This document shows positions 49,950 to 59,665 of a stretch of 64,000 bases of DNA, in pieces; position 1 is the first letter of the stretch; every line of letters starts with the position of its first letter. Under the pieces are notes generated by a model. The model was not told the origin of the DNA. It was given only the letters and a program-made list of their open reading frames with translations, and ran no database searches. The position numbers were made by a program, and so were the translations under genes. Origin of the DNA: CAWGAJ01 sp963820545 (GTDB taxonomy: Bacteria > Planctomycetota > Planctomycetia > Pirellulales > Thermoguttaceae). Location of the stretch: positions 1,674,001 to 1,738,000 of the forward strand of contig CAWGAJ010000001.1 in NCBI GenBank assembly GCA_963820545.1. Reading direction: 5' to 3'.

Positions 49950-52400
49950 TCAGCCATGGATTAGTGAATCAAGTCCGACGCCTTCGTTTTTGGAAGTGCA
50001 AATTAACGGTTGGATATACGCGCGCTGGACAGTGCGGCAGAGATCGAGAAGTTCCTGGGTGATCTCGGCCAGCTCGACGAGGTCGGCGTCTTTGGCGGCG
50101 GCGGTTTCCAAGCGCTCGGCGGCAGCGCTGATGCGCGGCAGGTTCTTTTTCGCGGCGGTGAGTTTCAATCGTCCCGCCAGCAAGGCCAGACTCGGTCCAT
50201 GACGTTTGTCCAGGGCATAGGCCAAGTTCTCGATACTTTGTCCAATACTCACCGCGGTCTCGTAGGAGATATGCGCCATCGGTTTAGATTCACCCTCATG
50301 CAGATCGGAAACTTTTTCGATGAATTCTTCGACCAGGTAGGGATCGAACTGGGTCCCGGCGAAACGGCGGAGTTCCTTGAAGGCTTCTTCCTGTGTGTGG
50401 GCCTTGCGGTAAACGCGATCCGAAATCATGGTATCGTAGGCGTCGGCAACCGTCAGGATGCGTGCGCGTAAGGAACAGTCTTTCCCCTTCAAGAGGTCGG
50501 GACGGTCGGGATTGCCATCGTACCACGCATGATGATACATCACCGTCTCGACCAGCTCCGGATTGGCGAAGGCGAAGCGGATGATGGCCACGCCGATGCG
50601 CTCGTGGGCGTTTATAACTTTCCATTCCTCTTCGGTGAGCGGGCCGGGTTTCAGCAGGATCGCGTCCGGGACGCCGATCTTGCCGATGTCATGAAGCAGG
50701 GCGGCGGTTTCCAACACGTAGACCTCGCTGGCCGACATCTTTCCCGACGCCATAAGAACACACAAATCGGCCACCCGGATGCTATGCTCCGCGGTGCTGG
50801 GATCGCGATAGGTAAGGGTGGAAAGCAGGGCACTTACGGCGTGGAAGGGGATTGCCGTGCCGATGCTTATTGTTTCCGGCAAGGGGGTGTGGGTGATTAC
50901 TAGTTGTTCAATTGCCGGGTAGCGGTCGGCTTGATCCCAGCGCACGCATTGATTACGTCCGTTGTACTTGGCGAGATAAAGTGATTTGTCCGCTTGTTGC
51001 AACAATTCCTGAGGGTTGTTTCCGCCCAGCGTGGAAGCCGAAACTCCGATGCTTGCCGTTACCTGAAAGCCCTCGAAATCCAACGCTATCACCGCGTTGC
51101 GGAAGCGTTCGGCCGCCAAACACGCGTTTTCCACGTCCACGTGCGGCAACAAAACGCAAAACTCCTCGCCGCCATAGCGACAAATCGCGTCGCAATCGCG
51201 CATGGTTTTTTGCAGGGCGGCGGCGATGCGTCTGAGGACCTCGTCACCCATGGCGTGTCCCCAGTTGTCGTTGACCGTCTTAAAATGATCGAGGTCGATC
51301 ATGATGCAACTAACGGGAAAATTGTAGCGTTGGCTCGTTTTCCAGTGCACCTCGAACTGTTCGAAGAAGGAACGGCGGTTCAAACATGCCGTGAGCGGAT
51401 CGAGTGTGGCCAGGATTCGCAATTCTTCGTTTTGCTTGCGAATTTCCTCCCGCGAGTGTTCCAGTTGAGCGAGGGCTTTATTCAGTTCGTCTCGTTCCCG
51501 CTCCAAGGGGGTCACGTCTTCCAGGCAGACCACGACTCCCAGAATGGCATTCGCCGGATTCCTCACCGGCGCCGCGTTGACCACGAAAGTGCGATAGTCG
51601 GTGCCGTGGGTTTGCAGACGGAGAATGGCGCCGGTCTGCGGATTCCCCTTGCGGAGCGCGTAACTCCAGGGATAGGGTTCGGCGGGGGAAGGCCGCTCTT
51701 CCCAGGGCAAGGAAGAAACCGGTCGCCCTTGCAGTTCCCCGGAGGAAATTCCCAGCGTTTCCTCGAAAGCGCGGTTGGCCAACATGATTCGCTCGTTTTG
51801 ATCGAGGACCAGCAATCCCTCCGCAAGAACATTTAATGCCGAACGCACGCGGTTAGGCACGGCCTGCGAAGGATCCAAACCTCGCAGCATGCGGCTTAAA
51901 AAAATCACGTATAGCAAGAAGCAAGACACCGAGACAAACGTCACCAATCGAACCGTGGGCGACAGTAGCAGGCCTAACAATCCCGTTTTTCTTAACGGCG
52001 GAAAGCGAACCTCTAGATGGCCCCAGTTATGACGAGCGCCGACGAAAGGAATTTTAATATGAGTATCCGTTGAGTCACTCGAGGGCGGCAGATCCCAATC
52101 CCGCGCATGTTCACCCACGGCCACCCATAATCGGCCGTCCTTCTGCCGAATACCCGCCGAAAGCACGTCAGGGCGGCTGGCAACGAAGAGTTGCAGCAAC
52201 TCCGCCGCCCCCTCGCGGTTGCCTCGGGAAACCATCGCGGAAGCATGCAAACCGATGGTTTTACACAAAGCGATCCGCTCTTTAACCGCGGTCACGTAGC
52301 GATCTGGTATCAGTCCTAAAGATATGGCCGTCAAGATCACGCACATGGTGAGACAGACCATGCCAAAGGCGACTCGCGTTTTCGCGCTTACCAGTTTCAT
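49950..52400 (-). CDS. PAS-GGDEF-HD hybrid signalling protein
   Basis: The 816-residue membrane protein has an N-terminal helix (residues 10-30), a periplasmic domain, and a second helix (150-170). A PAS domain follows (about 185-300), then a GGDEF diguanylate cyclase with active GGEEF at 410-414 and an HD-GYP-like domain with HD at 570-571 and HHAWYDG at 623-629. The GYP triplet is replaced by NPD (YDGNPDRP), so c-di-GMP hydrolysis is uncertain. A helical C-terminal domain of 140 residues follows. AAGGA(A)G lies before the ATG. It is on the same strand as the secretion operon upstream but 650 bases away. Confidence 0.87.
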   Translation of the reverse strand: MKLVSAKTRVAFGMVCLTMCVILTAISLGLIPDRYVTAVKERIALCKTIGLHASAMVSRGNREGAAELLQLFVASRPDVLSAGIRQKDGRLWVAVGEHARDWDLPPSSDSTDTHIKIPFVGARHNWGHLEVRFPPLRKTGLLGLLLSPTVRLVTFVSVSCFLLYVIFLSRMLRGLDPSQAVPNRVRSALNVLAEGLLVLDQNERIMLANRAFEETLGISSGELQGRPVSSLPWEERPSPAEPYPWSYALRKGNPQTGAILRLQTHGTDYRTFVVNAAPVRNPANAILGVVVCLEDVTPLERERDELNKALAQLEHSREEIRKQNEELRILATLDPLTACLNRRSFFEQFEVHWKTSQRYNFPVSCIMIDLDHFKTVNDNWGHAMGDEVLRRIAAALQKTMRDCDAICRYGGEEFCVLLPHVDVENACLAAERFRNAVIALDFEGFQVTASIGVSASTLGGNNPQELLQQADKSLYLAKYNGRNQCVRWDQADRYPAIEQLVITHTPLPETISIGTAIPFHAVSALLSTLTYRDPSTAEHSIRVADLCVLMASGKMSASEVYVLETAALLHDIGKIGVPDAILLKPGPLTEEEWKVINAHERIGVAIIRFAFANPELVETVMYHHAWYDGNPDRPDLLKGKDCSLRARILTVADAYDTMISDRVYRKAHTQEEAFKELRRFAGTQFDPYLVEEFIEKVSDLHEGESKPMAHISYETAVSIGQSIENLAYALDKRHGPSLALLAGRLKLTAAKKNLPRISAAAERLETAAAKDADLVELAEITQELLDLCRTVQRAYIQPLICTSKNEGVGLDSLIHG

Positions 52401-53048
52401 CGCTCTTCCTTATAAGCGATATGGCTTATACTAGGTTTTTTTGCCTCAACATCGACGCCGGGGATTTGGAATCCTGTTCATGGTTTCGCTTTTTTGGAGT
52501 TCGCGGAATCGAGAATCAACCGGGGCTCGAAACAATCCCGATTTGGCGTGGAGCTCGCGAATCAACATGACTTAGCCATCCAAAGGGAAACCAATATTTT
52601 CGTCGTCGATTAAAGTATCCCGTCAACGTGTCTGCTTGGACCAGCAGCACTTGAGAAATCTGCTCCACCTTGAATTCTTGCGTCAACAAATCCTTCCGGA
52701 AAGTTGGATTCGGCGGCACAAGATATGCACAGGCCCATTATTTCCCGTTAAACAAATCTAATTTACGTTATTCTTGGCTCCACTGATTTTGCCTTAGATT
52801 CATGTGAACTATAGAGGGGGTATCACAATCGAATCTATTCAACCGATACAACTTCCCCAATCCGCGAAATGAAAATATACGTTTCGATACAAAAAATCAC
52901 TCGGGACATCGCCGCGGAGGTTGGGTTAAAGCGGCTAGAGCGTTTCTCAGGCTAGTGTAGCGCTCACATAGAGGCGAGCGGCCGGCGTAAGCCGGCTGAG
53001 TTATTTTAAGGGATGCTAACTCCATGTGAGAGCTGCTCTAAATTTTTT
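52401..53048. other. Spacer with one repeat, no gene seen
   Basis: No supported coding sequence is visible; the best minus-strand frame (52,516-52,719, 67 codons) lacks a ribosome-binding site and recognisable motifs. A GTGTAGCGCT...GCCGGCGTAAGCCGGC repeat lies at about 52,955-53,000, followed by a CATGTGAGAGCTGCTC word that partly mirrors CTCACATAG. Confidence 0.5.
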
Positions 53049-53507
53049 TTACAGATTCCAAGTACTACGCATCCAGCGAACTTTATCCCGGCACCAACGT
53101 TGAAATCGATTGAAAAGAAAATCGCCCAGCGATTGTCCCTCGGGAGTAAAACTTACCTGGACGCGTTGGCCAGCCGCTAATAAAATGCTTTGTTCCAAGG
53201 GCAATATCACCTCTCCGGTAAATTGGGGAGTGAGCAATTCATATGAGTCCTTGCTGGATTCGTCTTTTTTGTCTGGGGACTGTTTTGTTTTGTGTTGCAC
53301 TGGGAGTGGTCCGCCTTTTGTGGCCGCCAGCGCCGGATGAAGCGGTTCCAGACTGGCACGGGGTTCGATCTGCGATAAGGGGCTCGAAAAAACCTTTCCT
53401 CCCCGGCGAATCCAGACTGGTTTTCCCACTTGTGCGAAAAAGGCGTCCGCATCGTCTTGGTCTATGGCCACGCGTAATTCTTTACTGTTTTCTTCTCCCA
53501 GCGACAC
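53049..53507 (-). CDS. M50-HlyD fusion protein, C-terminal part (frameshifted gene)
   Basis: This frame completes the HlyD-like adaptor half of the fusion: SKELRVAIDQDDADAFFAQV, a beta-barrel-like stretch, and TGEVILPLEQSILLAAGQRV, ending in a basic tail. In the same frame the sequence extends upstream as LAGVIVSRQPESLLGRYLSE, which follows directly on VVRAP of the upstream part. One base missing from a CCC(C) run near 53,575-53,585 explains the break. Confidence 0.78.
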   Translation of the reverse strand: MSLGEENSKELRVAIDQDDADAFFAQVGKPVWIRRGGKVFSSPLSQIEPRASLEPLHPALAATKGGPLPVQHKTKQSPDKKDESSKDSYELLTPQFTGEVILPLEQSILLAAGQRVQVSFTPEGQSLGDFLFNRFQRWCRDKVRWMRSTWNL

Positions 53508-53566
53508 AACCTCCGAACCTTCGGAAAGATACCTTCCCAGCAGCGATTCCGGCTGACGACTGACGA

Positions 53567-55243
53567 TTACGCCTGCCAGGGCGCGCGAACCACCAGTCGG
53601 GAGACCTGCTCGAGTTTTTCCTCTCGCCGTTTTTCCAATGCCCCTAATTTATGTTGTTCCGCTTTCAGCGCGGCAATATCTTCCTTGCGCTGTAAGGTGC
53701 GGAGCGCGAGTCGCGAAATGTCGATTTCTCGTTGCAGGTCGGCCAGTTGGTAATCAAGTTCATCATTGGCGAGCATGGCGATTACTTGGCCCGCTTTAAC
53801 GGCTTCTCCCGAATGCACTGCGATTTCGCGCACGAAACCCGCACTATAATTCCTGATCACCTGAAGCGGTTTGTATTCCACAATCGCCGGCGCCGCGAGT
53901 CGGAAGGGGGTGGAAAAGCAGAGCAACATCAAGCCCAGCAGCAAAAAAATGCCGCCGCTGACAAATATATGGCGCAGGGGAGAGGGTTTTTCGCGGGGAC
54001 TGGGAAGACGATAGTTTTTTCCCCAACGCCAAAGCGCAAGGGCCGTCACCAGCGTGAGAATGCACCAAATCAAGTGCGACTCGTCAATGGGAAAGATCGC
54101 TAACGTTAGAATGGTCAGCGATAAATACACGATGCAACGCCAGATTGCCGCGAGCAGTCCGTAGCAGGCGATGAGTTGGCGTTGTCCGGGGGTGTCGCCG
54201 GGGAATACCACGGGATTGCCTGCCAGGATTTTGCCCCGCACGCTGCGCCAAAATTGTTGCCCGAAACCGTAAAGGTTCGGTATTTCCAGCAGGTCCATCA
54301 GCACGTAGTAACCGTCAAAACGCATTAACGGGTTGCCATTGAACAGCAGGCTGCTGATTCCGGCAATGACTACTAAATGCACGCACCAATAATGTATCCA
54401 ACCCGGACCGGTATGAGACCAAAACAACGCGGCCAGGGCGGCCACGAACAATTCCACGTACATGCCGGCCAAGGCCGTATAGATCCGTTGCCGTTTGGAG
54501 CGAAAAGCCCAGGAGGATGTGACATCGACATAAGGGACAGGCATGCCCCAGAGAAACATGATTCCCGTTTCCGAAACGACGCCGCCGTACTTTTTACAAA
54601 CCAGGCCGTGAGCGGATTCGTGCAGGACTTTCAAGAGGATCCAGGCAATCATCAAGGACGGCCAATTGTGCGGGGCGACGACGGTCTGCAACTCTTTGGT
54701 GAAAGAACTCCAAGAGGAGATTAACTGCCAAACCGCGGCCAGACACACGCAAACCCAAACTCCCCAGGCCGCCGCTTCGAACAACCAGGCACACCACGGT
54801 AAAATCGTGGTGAAGAACCGATCGGGATGCGCCAAGGGGATGCGAATCGCCAAGGGATTAAAACTATGGCGGTGGGAAGAAGTAGCTCCCTCTGTTTGTT
54901 GTTCCAGACTTATCATGCCTGAGGGATGAGCCAACTTGACATCCAGCAGCCAATGGACGATTTGCATGGCTTCCTGTTCCGAGAAGGCGTCTTCGCCCAG
55001 GGAGATCGCCGACCGGCGCAGCACGTCGTCCAAGGAGGTTTTTCCGTCGAGCATGGAGATGAAGGTTCCCTCCGCGATCCCCACTCGATAGAACTGAATT
55101 TCCTGGGGATCTTCGAGGAGGTAGCAGGGTTTTCCCCGGTAATATTGTACTGAAACGTGCAGATCTTTGCGCAAGGTGATGTAAAGTTGACGCGGATCGC
55201 GCGTACTCGCATCGCCAAAGCGTTTTATTTTACCAGCCGACAT
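53567..55243 (-). CDS. M50-type membrane metalloprotease fused to HlyD, N-terminal and middle part
   Basis: From the ATG at 55,243 the protein has an N-terminal PqqD-like segment (LEDPQEIQFYRVGIAEGTFI, about residues 43-105) and several membrane helices. The M50 signatures are HESAHG (HExxH, residues 208-212) and NGNPLMRFDGYYVL (304-311). After more helices comes a HlyD lipoyl/coiled-coil region (EIAVHSGEAVKAGQVIAMLA, ELDYQLADLQREIDISRLAL) that continues in the next frame. The start overlaps the end of the GAF-HlyD gene by 14 bases. Such fusions are known in Planctomycetota. It may cleave or hold a substrate at the inner membrane and dock to the outer conduit. Confidence 0.85.
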   Translation of the reverse strand: MSAGKIKRFGDASTRDPRQLYITLRKDLHVSVQYYRGKPCYLLEDPQEIQFYRVGIAEGTFISMLDGKTSLDDVLRRSAISLGEDAFSEQEAMQIVHWLLDVKLAHPSGMISLEQQTEGATSSHRHSFNPLAIRIPLAHPDRFFTTILPWCAWLFEAAAWGVWVCVCLAAVWQLISSWSSFTKELQTVVAPHNWPSLMIAWILLKVLHESAHGLVCKKYGGVVSETGIMFLWGMPVPYVDVTSSWAFRSKRQRIYTALAGMYVELFVAALAALFWSHTGPGWIHYWCVHLVVIAGISSLLFNGNPLMRFDGYYVLMDLLEIPNLYGFGQQFWRSVRGKILAGNPVVFPGDTPGQRQLIACYGLLAAIWRCIVYLSLTILTLAIFPIDESHLIWCILTLVTALALWRWGKNYRLPSPREKPSPLRHIFVSGGIFLLLGLMLLCFSTPFRLAAPAIVEYKPLQVIRNYSAGFVREIAVHSGEAVKAGQVIAMLANDELDYQLADLQREIDISRLALRTLQRKEDIAALKAEQHKLGALEKRREEKLEQVSRLVVRAPWQA

Positions 55244-56186
55244 ACAGCAAGAGGTTTTCCCAGAATTTATGGAAAAAGTTCCAATACAAAGTGTGCCGCT
55301 TGGCATAGATACTCGCCCTGCCATTCATGCCGGGACGGAAAAGCTCCCGGGGATTTTCCATGAATATTTCGCCGATGAACACATAGTCCGCATCCCATTC
55401 TTCTGCGCGGGGGTGGATGCGAGTCAGGGTGCCGTCGAGGGTTTGGCCTGGGTAGGCGTCGAGTTTTACGCGGACTTTCTGGCCGACTTCGGCGTGGGGA
55501 ATATCGCGTTCCGGGATCGCCACCTCCACGACCATCTTATCCAACGGCGCGACTTCAAAAAGATTTTCTCCCAGCGTAACGGGCATGCCTTCGGCTCGTT
55601 TTTGATCGCCGCGGAGGATGATGCCGCGGAGGGGACTTTTAATTTCCAATTTTTTGCTCCGCGATTGGAGCAATTGCATTTTCAAATCCAACCGTTCCGC
55701 CTCCAGCGCGGCCATTTGTGCGGCGCCCTGATCCTGCTTGGCCATTTGGACGTTGCGTTTGACTTCCGCCCGTTTGAGATCGGCGGTGGTTTCGGAAATT
55801 GCCAGGCGGATTTCCCGGCCGTCCATCCGCGCCAGAACCTGATCTTGCTGGACCACGTCGCCGGGTTCAACCAGACTCTTCTCTAAAATGCCTTCAAAGG
55901 GCGCGGCCACGAAGCGGCGCGTAATTGGTTGGAGCCGGCACTTGCAGCCGATTGTATAAGGCCAGGGTAGCCACAGCGCGAAAAACAAGATGCCTAGCAC
56001 GATCGGCAAAATCCTCAACACCCACTTGCGGCGGCATCGCTGAGGCGTTGATACCAACGGCGGAGGCGGTTGCTCTCGGCTTGGCGGAGCAGTTCCAGGC
56101 AGGCCGCCACGCGCGGTTCGCAGGCCCGCAGCAGCCCGAGGAGCTGCGGTTTTTCGGCTAATTCCTTGGTTCCCAGGAAAACCCAA
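55230..56186 (-). CDS. GAF-HlyD fusion adaptor, HlyD part (frameshifted gene)
   Basis: From about 56,030 downward this frame codes a membrane helix (LRILPIVLGILFFALWLPWP) and a HlyD-type adaptor. The adaptor has FVAAPFEGILEKSLVEPGDV (lipoyl-like), a coiled coil (ADLKRAEVKRNVQMAKQDQG), SPLRGIILRGDQKRAEGMPV, and a beta-barrel part ending PGMNGRASIYAKRHTLYW. Residues before the helix (GFPGNQGISRKTAAPR and onward) are out of frame; the true N-terminus is the GAF part in other frames. The adaptor would bridge inner membrane and TolC-like channel. Confidence 0.84.
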   Translation of the reverse strand: MGFPGNQGISRKTAAPRAAAGLRTARGGLPGTAPPSREQPPPPLVSTPQRCRRKWVLRILPIVLGILFFALWLPWPYTIGCKCRLQPITRRFVAAPFEGILEKSLVEPGDVVQQDQVLARMDGREIRLAISETTADLKRAEVKRNVQMAKQDQGAAQMAALEAERLDLKMQLLQSRSKKLEIKSPLRGIILRGDQKRAEGMPVTLGENLFEVAPLDKMVVEVAIPERDIPHAEVGQKVRVKLDAYPGQTLDGTLTRIHPRAEEWDADYVFIGEIFMENPRELFRPGMNGRASIYAKRHTLYWNFFHKFWENLLLYVGW

Positions 56187-56706
56187 GCCGCCACGGTTTT
56201 TTCTGGAGATAAACGTAAGGGACTGCTGACCACCACGGGGGAGTCGGCTTGGGTGGAAAGTTTCTGGTGCGCCAAAGTCGCGTAAGGAGACGCCGAGTCG
56301 GCCGGCGGCCAGACAGTCAGTTCCGCGTGCAGCACGGCCTCGGCCAGCACCGCCTCGATGGCCCGCGCCTTTCCGACCGCCGATCGATCGTCGCCGCGCC
56401 CGATACCGCCAGGAGACGAAAACTCTCCGGATGTTTGCCGCAGAGGCCCAAGGCCACGCGCCGGCAACCTAAAAGATTTTGAAACTCGTTGACCAGCGTG
56501 GCGCAGCCTGGCGCAAGTCCTTCACTGTTTTCCACGCGCAAAAAAATATCCATGACCGCGGCCGTGGTTTGCGCCTCCCACTCGGCCAGCAGCAAGTGGT
56601 TTTGTTCCGAGGAGGCGGCCGCTTCTTTAATTGAGGGCGAAATGGCGGGATAGTTTCCCCAGGAAGGTTCGAGGGGAAACACTGCCGGATCGGTTGTGTT
56701 ATTCAC
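56030..56706 (-). CDS. GAF-HlyD fusion adaptor, GAF-like part (broken by two frameshifts)
   Basis: The gene starts at ATG 56,706 (MNNTTDPAVFPLEPSWGNYP). It runs through LLLAEWEAQTTAAVMDIFLR, LVNEFQNLLGCRRVALGLCG and LLAVSGAATIDR, jumps frame near 56,388 to AVGKARAIEAVLAEAVLHAE and SPEKTVAAWVFLGTKELA, and jumps again near 56,035 into the HlyD part. The pattern is a GAF-like sensor in front of the membrane helix, so it would lie in the cytoplasm. The whole gene spans 1,477 bases, about 492 residues. Confidence 0.75.
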
Positions 56707-56741
56707 CAGGATTCTCGACGTAAATTAATGCGCTGAATCTG

Positions 56742-57617
56742 TTATTTCTCCGCTTTTTTATCCGTGACGGCGGTCAGCGATTGCCGCGAGGGGGTGTCTA
56801 TTTTAAGCATGCACGCCATGCCGCTCCGATATTTTCCTTCTAAGTTATCGAGAACGACTTTCACGCGAACCGTATCACTTTCCGGATCGGTTACCTGACT
56901 GACCACCTCGACCAAGCCTTCGGCTGATTCCACGTCTTCGGTAAATCTTATTTTTACTTTCTTTCCTGCGGAAAAATGCGACGCTTCGACGGCGGGAATG
57001 GGAAACATGACTTTCAAGCGATCGCATTGCACGACCGTGAGCACGATAGGATCCGTGGCCGCGACGAATTCGGAAATCTCCTTATGAATCTTGGTGACAA
57101 ACCCGTCGACAGGGCTGATGATTTTACGACGCTCGATTTGGGCTTCGATGCGGGAGTATTCCAAGGTCTTTATATTCTGTTCTTCCTTGGCGGAAAGTAG
57201 TTCAGCCTCGGCGATTTTGACTTCCGCTTCCGCCCGCAAAATTTCCTCGGGGTGCGCGTGGCCCTCGGCTTGCAGCTCCTTGAGTTTTTCATAACGCTCC
57301 TTTTTGAGTTCCACCGCGGCGGTGGCGGATTTGATGCGTCCCATGGATTCCTTGCCGGCTTTGGCGATTTCTTTCGCCGCTTCCAAGACCTCATCATCCA
57401 ACGTGGCCAGGAGCTGTCCCTCGTGAACAGTATCGCCTTCCTTGACGAGCAACTCGGCGATAATTCCCTGTTCCGCCGCCGAAACATTGATGGTCCGGTA
57501 GGGTTCGGTAAAGCCGTCCACATCCAGGGCGCGGAGCGGATTTTCATGGATCACAAGAGCCGCGGCGATCATCAGGCTCCAGGAAGTCAAACGGAGTATT
57601 TCTTTGAATCTTGGCAT
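56742..57617 (-). CDS. HlyD-family periplasmic adaptor
   Basis: From the ATG at 57,617 (AAGGAG six bases upstream) the protein has 291 residues. It has a signal or anchor helix (about residues 8-30), TINVSAAEQGIIAELLVKEG (lipoyl half), a long coiled coil (residues 75-160, with AEVKIAEAELLSAKEEQNIK), the second lipoyl half SPVDGFVTKIHKEISEFVAA and a barrel domain (KKVKIRFTEDVESAEGL). This is the simplest adaptor of the operon, and a complete one. It sits 36 bases upstream of the GAF-HlyD start. Confidence 0.88.
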   Translation of the reverse strand: MPRFKEILRLTSWSLMIAAALVIHENPLRALDVDGFTEPYRTINVSAAEQGIIAELLVKEGDTVHEGQLLATLDDEVLEAAKEIAKAGKESMGRIKSATAAVELKKERYEKLKELQAEGHAHPEEILRAEAEVKIAEAELLSAKEEQNIKTLEYSRIEAQIERRKIISPVDGFVTKIHKEISEFVAATDPIVLTVVQCDRLKVMFPIPAVEASHFSAGKKVKIRFTEDVESAEGLVEVVSQVTDPESDTVRVKVVLDNLEGKYRSGMACMLKIDTPSRQSLTAVTDKKAEK

Positions 57618-57673
57618 AACCATCTCCTTTACTACACCCCCCGGGAGTATTCACCCGGGGCTAAATAGGTTTG

Positions 57674-59623
57674 TTAAAGTTGTTTATCGCACTTAGTTAA
57701 TATATCTCGCAACCAACGGTCATGGAAAAATAAATTGCGCCGGGACCAATAATGTTGCCGTTGGACCCGGCGTTGAACGCGGGTGATTTCTTGCGATAAG
57801 TCCAGTGTAGTTTCGCCTTTATCGTCGGCGAGACGTTTCATAAGTCGTCCCAAACCGGGGGCATACTTTTCCACCAAGGGATCGTCGGCGGCCACGAAGA
57901 AACGGCAGGAACCCGGATCGCCTTGGCGGGCGGCTCGGCCGGCAAGTTGGCGGTCGATGCGCTGCGATTCGTGCCGTTCCACGCCAATCACGTGCAAACC
58001 TCCCCTTTCGGCCACGCCGGGAGAGAGGCGAATATCGGTACCCCGGCCGGCCATGTTCGTGGCAATGGTAACCGCTGCGACTTCTCCGGCGCGGGCCACA
58101 ATCATCGCTTCCGCCAAATCTTGTTTTCCGTTAAGGAGTCGGAAAGGAATTCCCCGCGCCGCCAGTTTAGCGGCTAAAAGTTCGCTATTCATGATGGTTC
58201 GCGTGCCGACCAGGACCGGTCGACCGATGTGCTGAAGAGCGGCGATTTCCTCCACGATTGCCGTGTATTTAGCTTCGGCGTGGACAAAATAACGGGGCGG
58301 AAGCATTTCGCGTCGGCAGGGCTTGTGAGGAGGGATCGCCACGATCTGTAACTGATAAATATGCCAAAACTCCCGTTCGCTGCCTTGCGCGGTTCCCGTC
58401 ATGCCGGCTAGATGCGGATAAAGTTGGAAATAGCGTTGCCGGGAAATTCGCGCCATCGAACGGTTCTCGGCATTGACTGAAATCCCTTCCTTGGCTTCCA
58501 CGGCTTGATGTAAACCGTCGCGCCACTGCCGGTCGGGGTAGAAACGCCCGGTGAACTCATCGACCAACAGCACCTTTCCGCCTTGCACCACGTAATCCAC
58601 GTCTTTTTGCAGAAATTCCCGGGCGTGCAGGGCTTGTTCGATGTAGACGCTCCAAGGACGGCGAAGTCCGCGCGTGGGTATCGATTCTTCGGCGGCGAAG
58701 ATTTTTTCTTTTCCCGAGTCGGTAATGGTGATGTGACGAAAAACGCGATCAACGAGATAATCTACGCCGGAAATGAATTGCGCTATCGCATCCCGTGCAA
58801 AGTGATAGACGAGGATCTCGACATCGGCGTCGCTGGAGCACTGGCTGAGCAACAAAGGCGAGATCGCCGAGTCGATCAAGACACTATCGATTTCATCCAC
58901 GATGGCGACCGCCAGGTTCCGCTGTACGGTCAACGCCCTCGGCAACTCCTCGCCGCGCAGCATCGCCCTGAAGCTCAGACCCGGCTTTTCATGCGGTTGA
59001 TTCCAGAGTCGAAGTTGATCGCGTAGATAGTCAAAGCCGAATTCTTGATCGGCACCATAAGTCACATCGCAGGCATAAGCCGCTTGCTTCTCGGAAAGGG
59101 AAAGATCATGGCGATTTAGACCTGCGGAAACGTCCAACAATTGATAAACCGGCCGGAGCAGTTCATAGTCGCGCCCGGCCAGATACTCGTTTGCCGTGAC
59201 CACGTGCACGCCGCGCCCGGCCAAGGCATTGACAAAGGCCGGAAGGCTGGCCAAAAAGGTTTTGCCTTCGCCGGTTTGCATTTCCGCCACGCAGCGGCCG
59301 GTGAGTATTAGTCCGGCGAGCAATTGCTCCTCATAGAGTGTTATCCCCAGGCAGCGCCGCGTGGCTTCATACACCAAGGCGAAACCAGGCAGCACGATTT
59401 CCTCGCGCGAGGGATGAAGACCGTCGGCCACCGCCTGTCGGAGCCCTCTGCTCCGCGATAAGAGCTCCTCCCGGGAGCAACGTCTCAGGCTGCGGGCGAG
59501 CTCCCGCACTTTTTCCACGAATCGCCACTCGCTTTTGGAGGCCCAACGGGTCTGCGGCCAAACCCATTGTTTGGCGCGGATTAACGTGGGTAAAGGAGGT
59601 GAGGAAGGGACGCCAGTGATCAT
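57674..59623 (-). CDS. Shortened SecA-like ATPase
   Basis: The 649-residue protein has the SecA motor: LYEEQLLAGLILTGRCVAEM then QTGEGKT (Walker A, 116-122), DVTYGADQEFGFDYLRDQL, VDEIDSVLIDSA (Walker B), YVVQGGKVLLVDEFTGR (in the preprotein-binding domain), TATNMAGRGTDI-type motif (ATNMAGRGTDIRL) and QLAGRAARQGDPGSCRFF. It ends soon after, lacking the C-terminal zinc finger and most of the scaffold and wing regions of the 850-1000-residue housekeeping SecA. It is a paralogue in the manner of SecA2. It lies between the TolC-like and HlyD genes (43 and 57 bases), which ties it to this conduit. Confidence 0.88.
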   Translation of the reverse strand: MITGVPSSPPLPTLIRAKQWVWPQTRWASKSEWRFVEKVRELARSLRRCSREELLSRSRGLRQAVADGLHPSREEIVLPGFALVYEATRRCLGITLYEEQLLAGLILTGRCVAEMQTGEGKTFLASLPAFVNALAGRGVHVVTANEYLAGRDYELLRPVYQLLDVSAGLNRHDLSLSEKQAAYACDVTYGADQEFGFDYLRDQLRLWNQPHEKPGLSFRAMLRGEELPRALTVQRNLAVAIVDEIDSVLIDSAISPLLLSQCSSDADVEILVYHFARDAIAQFISGVDYLVDRVFRHITITDSGKEKIFAAEESIPTRGLRRPWSVYIEQALHAREFLQKDVDYVVQGGKVLLVDEFTGRFYPDRQWRDGLHQAVEAKEGISVNAENRSMARISRQRYFQLYPHLAGMTGTAQGSEREFWHIYQLQIVAIPPHKPCRREMLPPRYFVHAEAKYTAIVEEIAALQHIGRPVLVGTRTIMNSELLAAKLAARGIPFRLLNGKQDLAEAMIVARAGEVAAVTIATNMAGRGTDIRLSPGVAERGGLHVIGVERHESQRIDRQLAGRAARQGDPGSCRFFVAADDPLVEKYAPGLGRLMKRLADDKGETTLDLSQEITRVQRRVQRQHYWSRRNLFFHDRWLRDILTKCDKQL

Positions 59624-59665
59624 GGCAAGGTTTTTCTATTGCCTAAACTCATTCACAAGCGGCTA

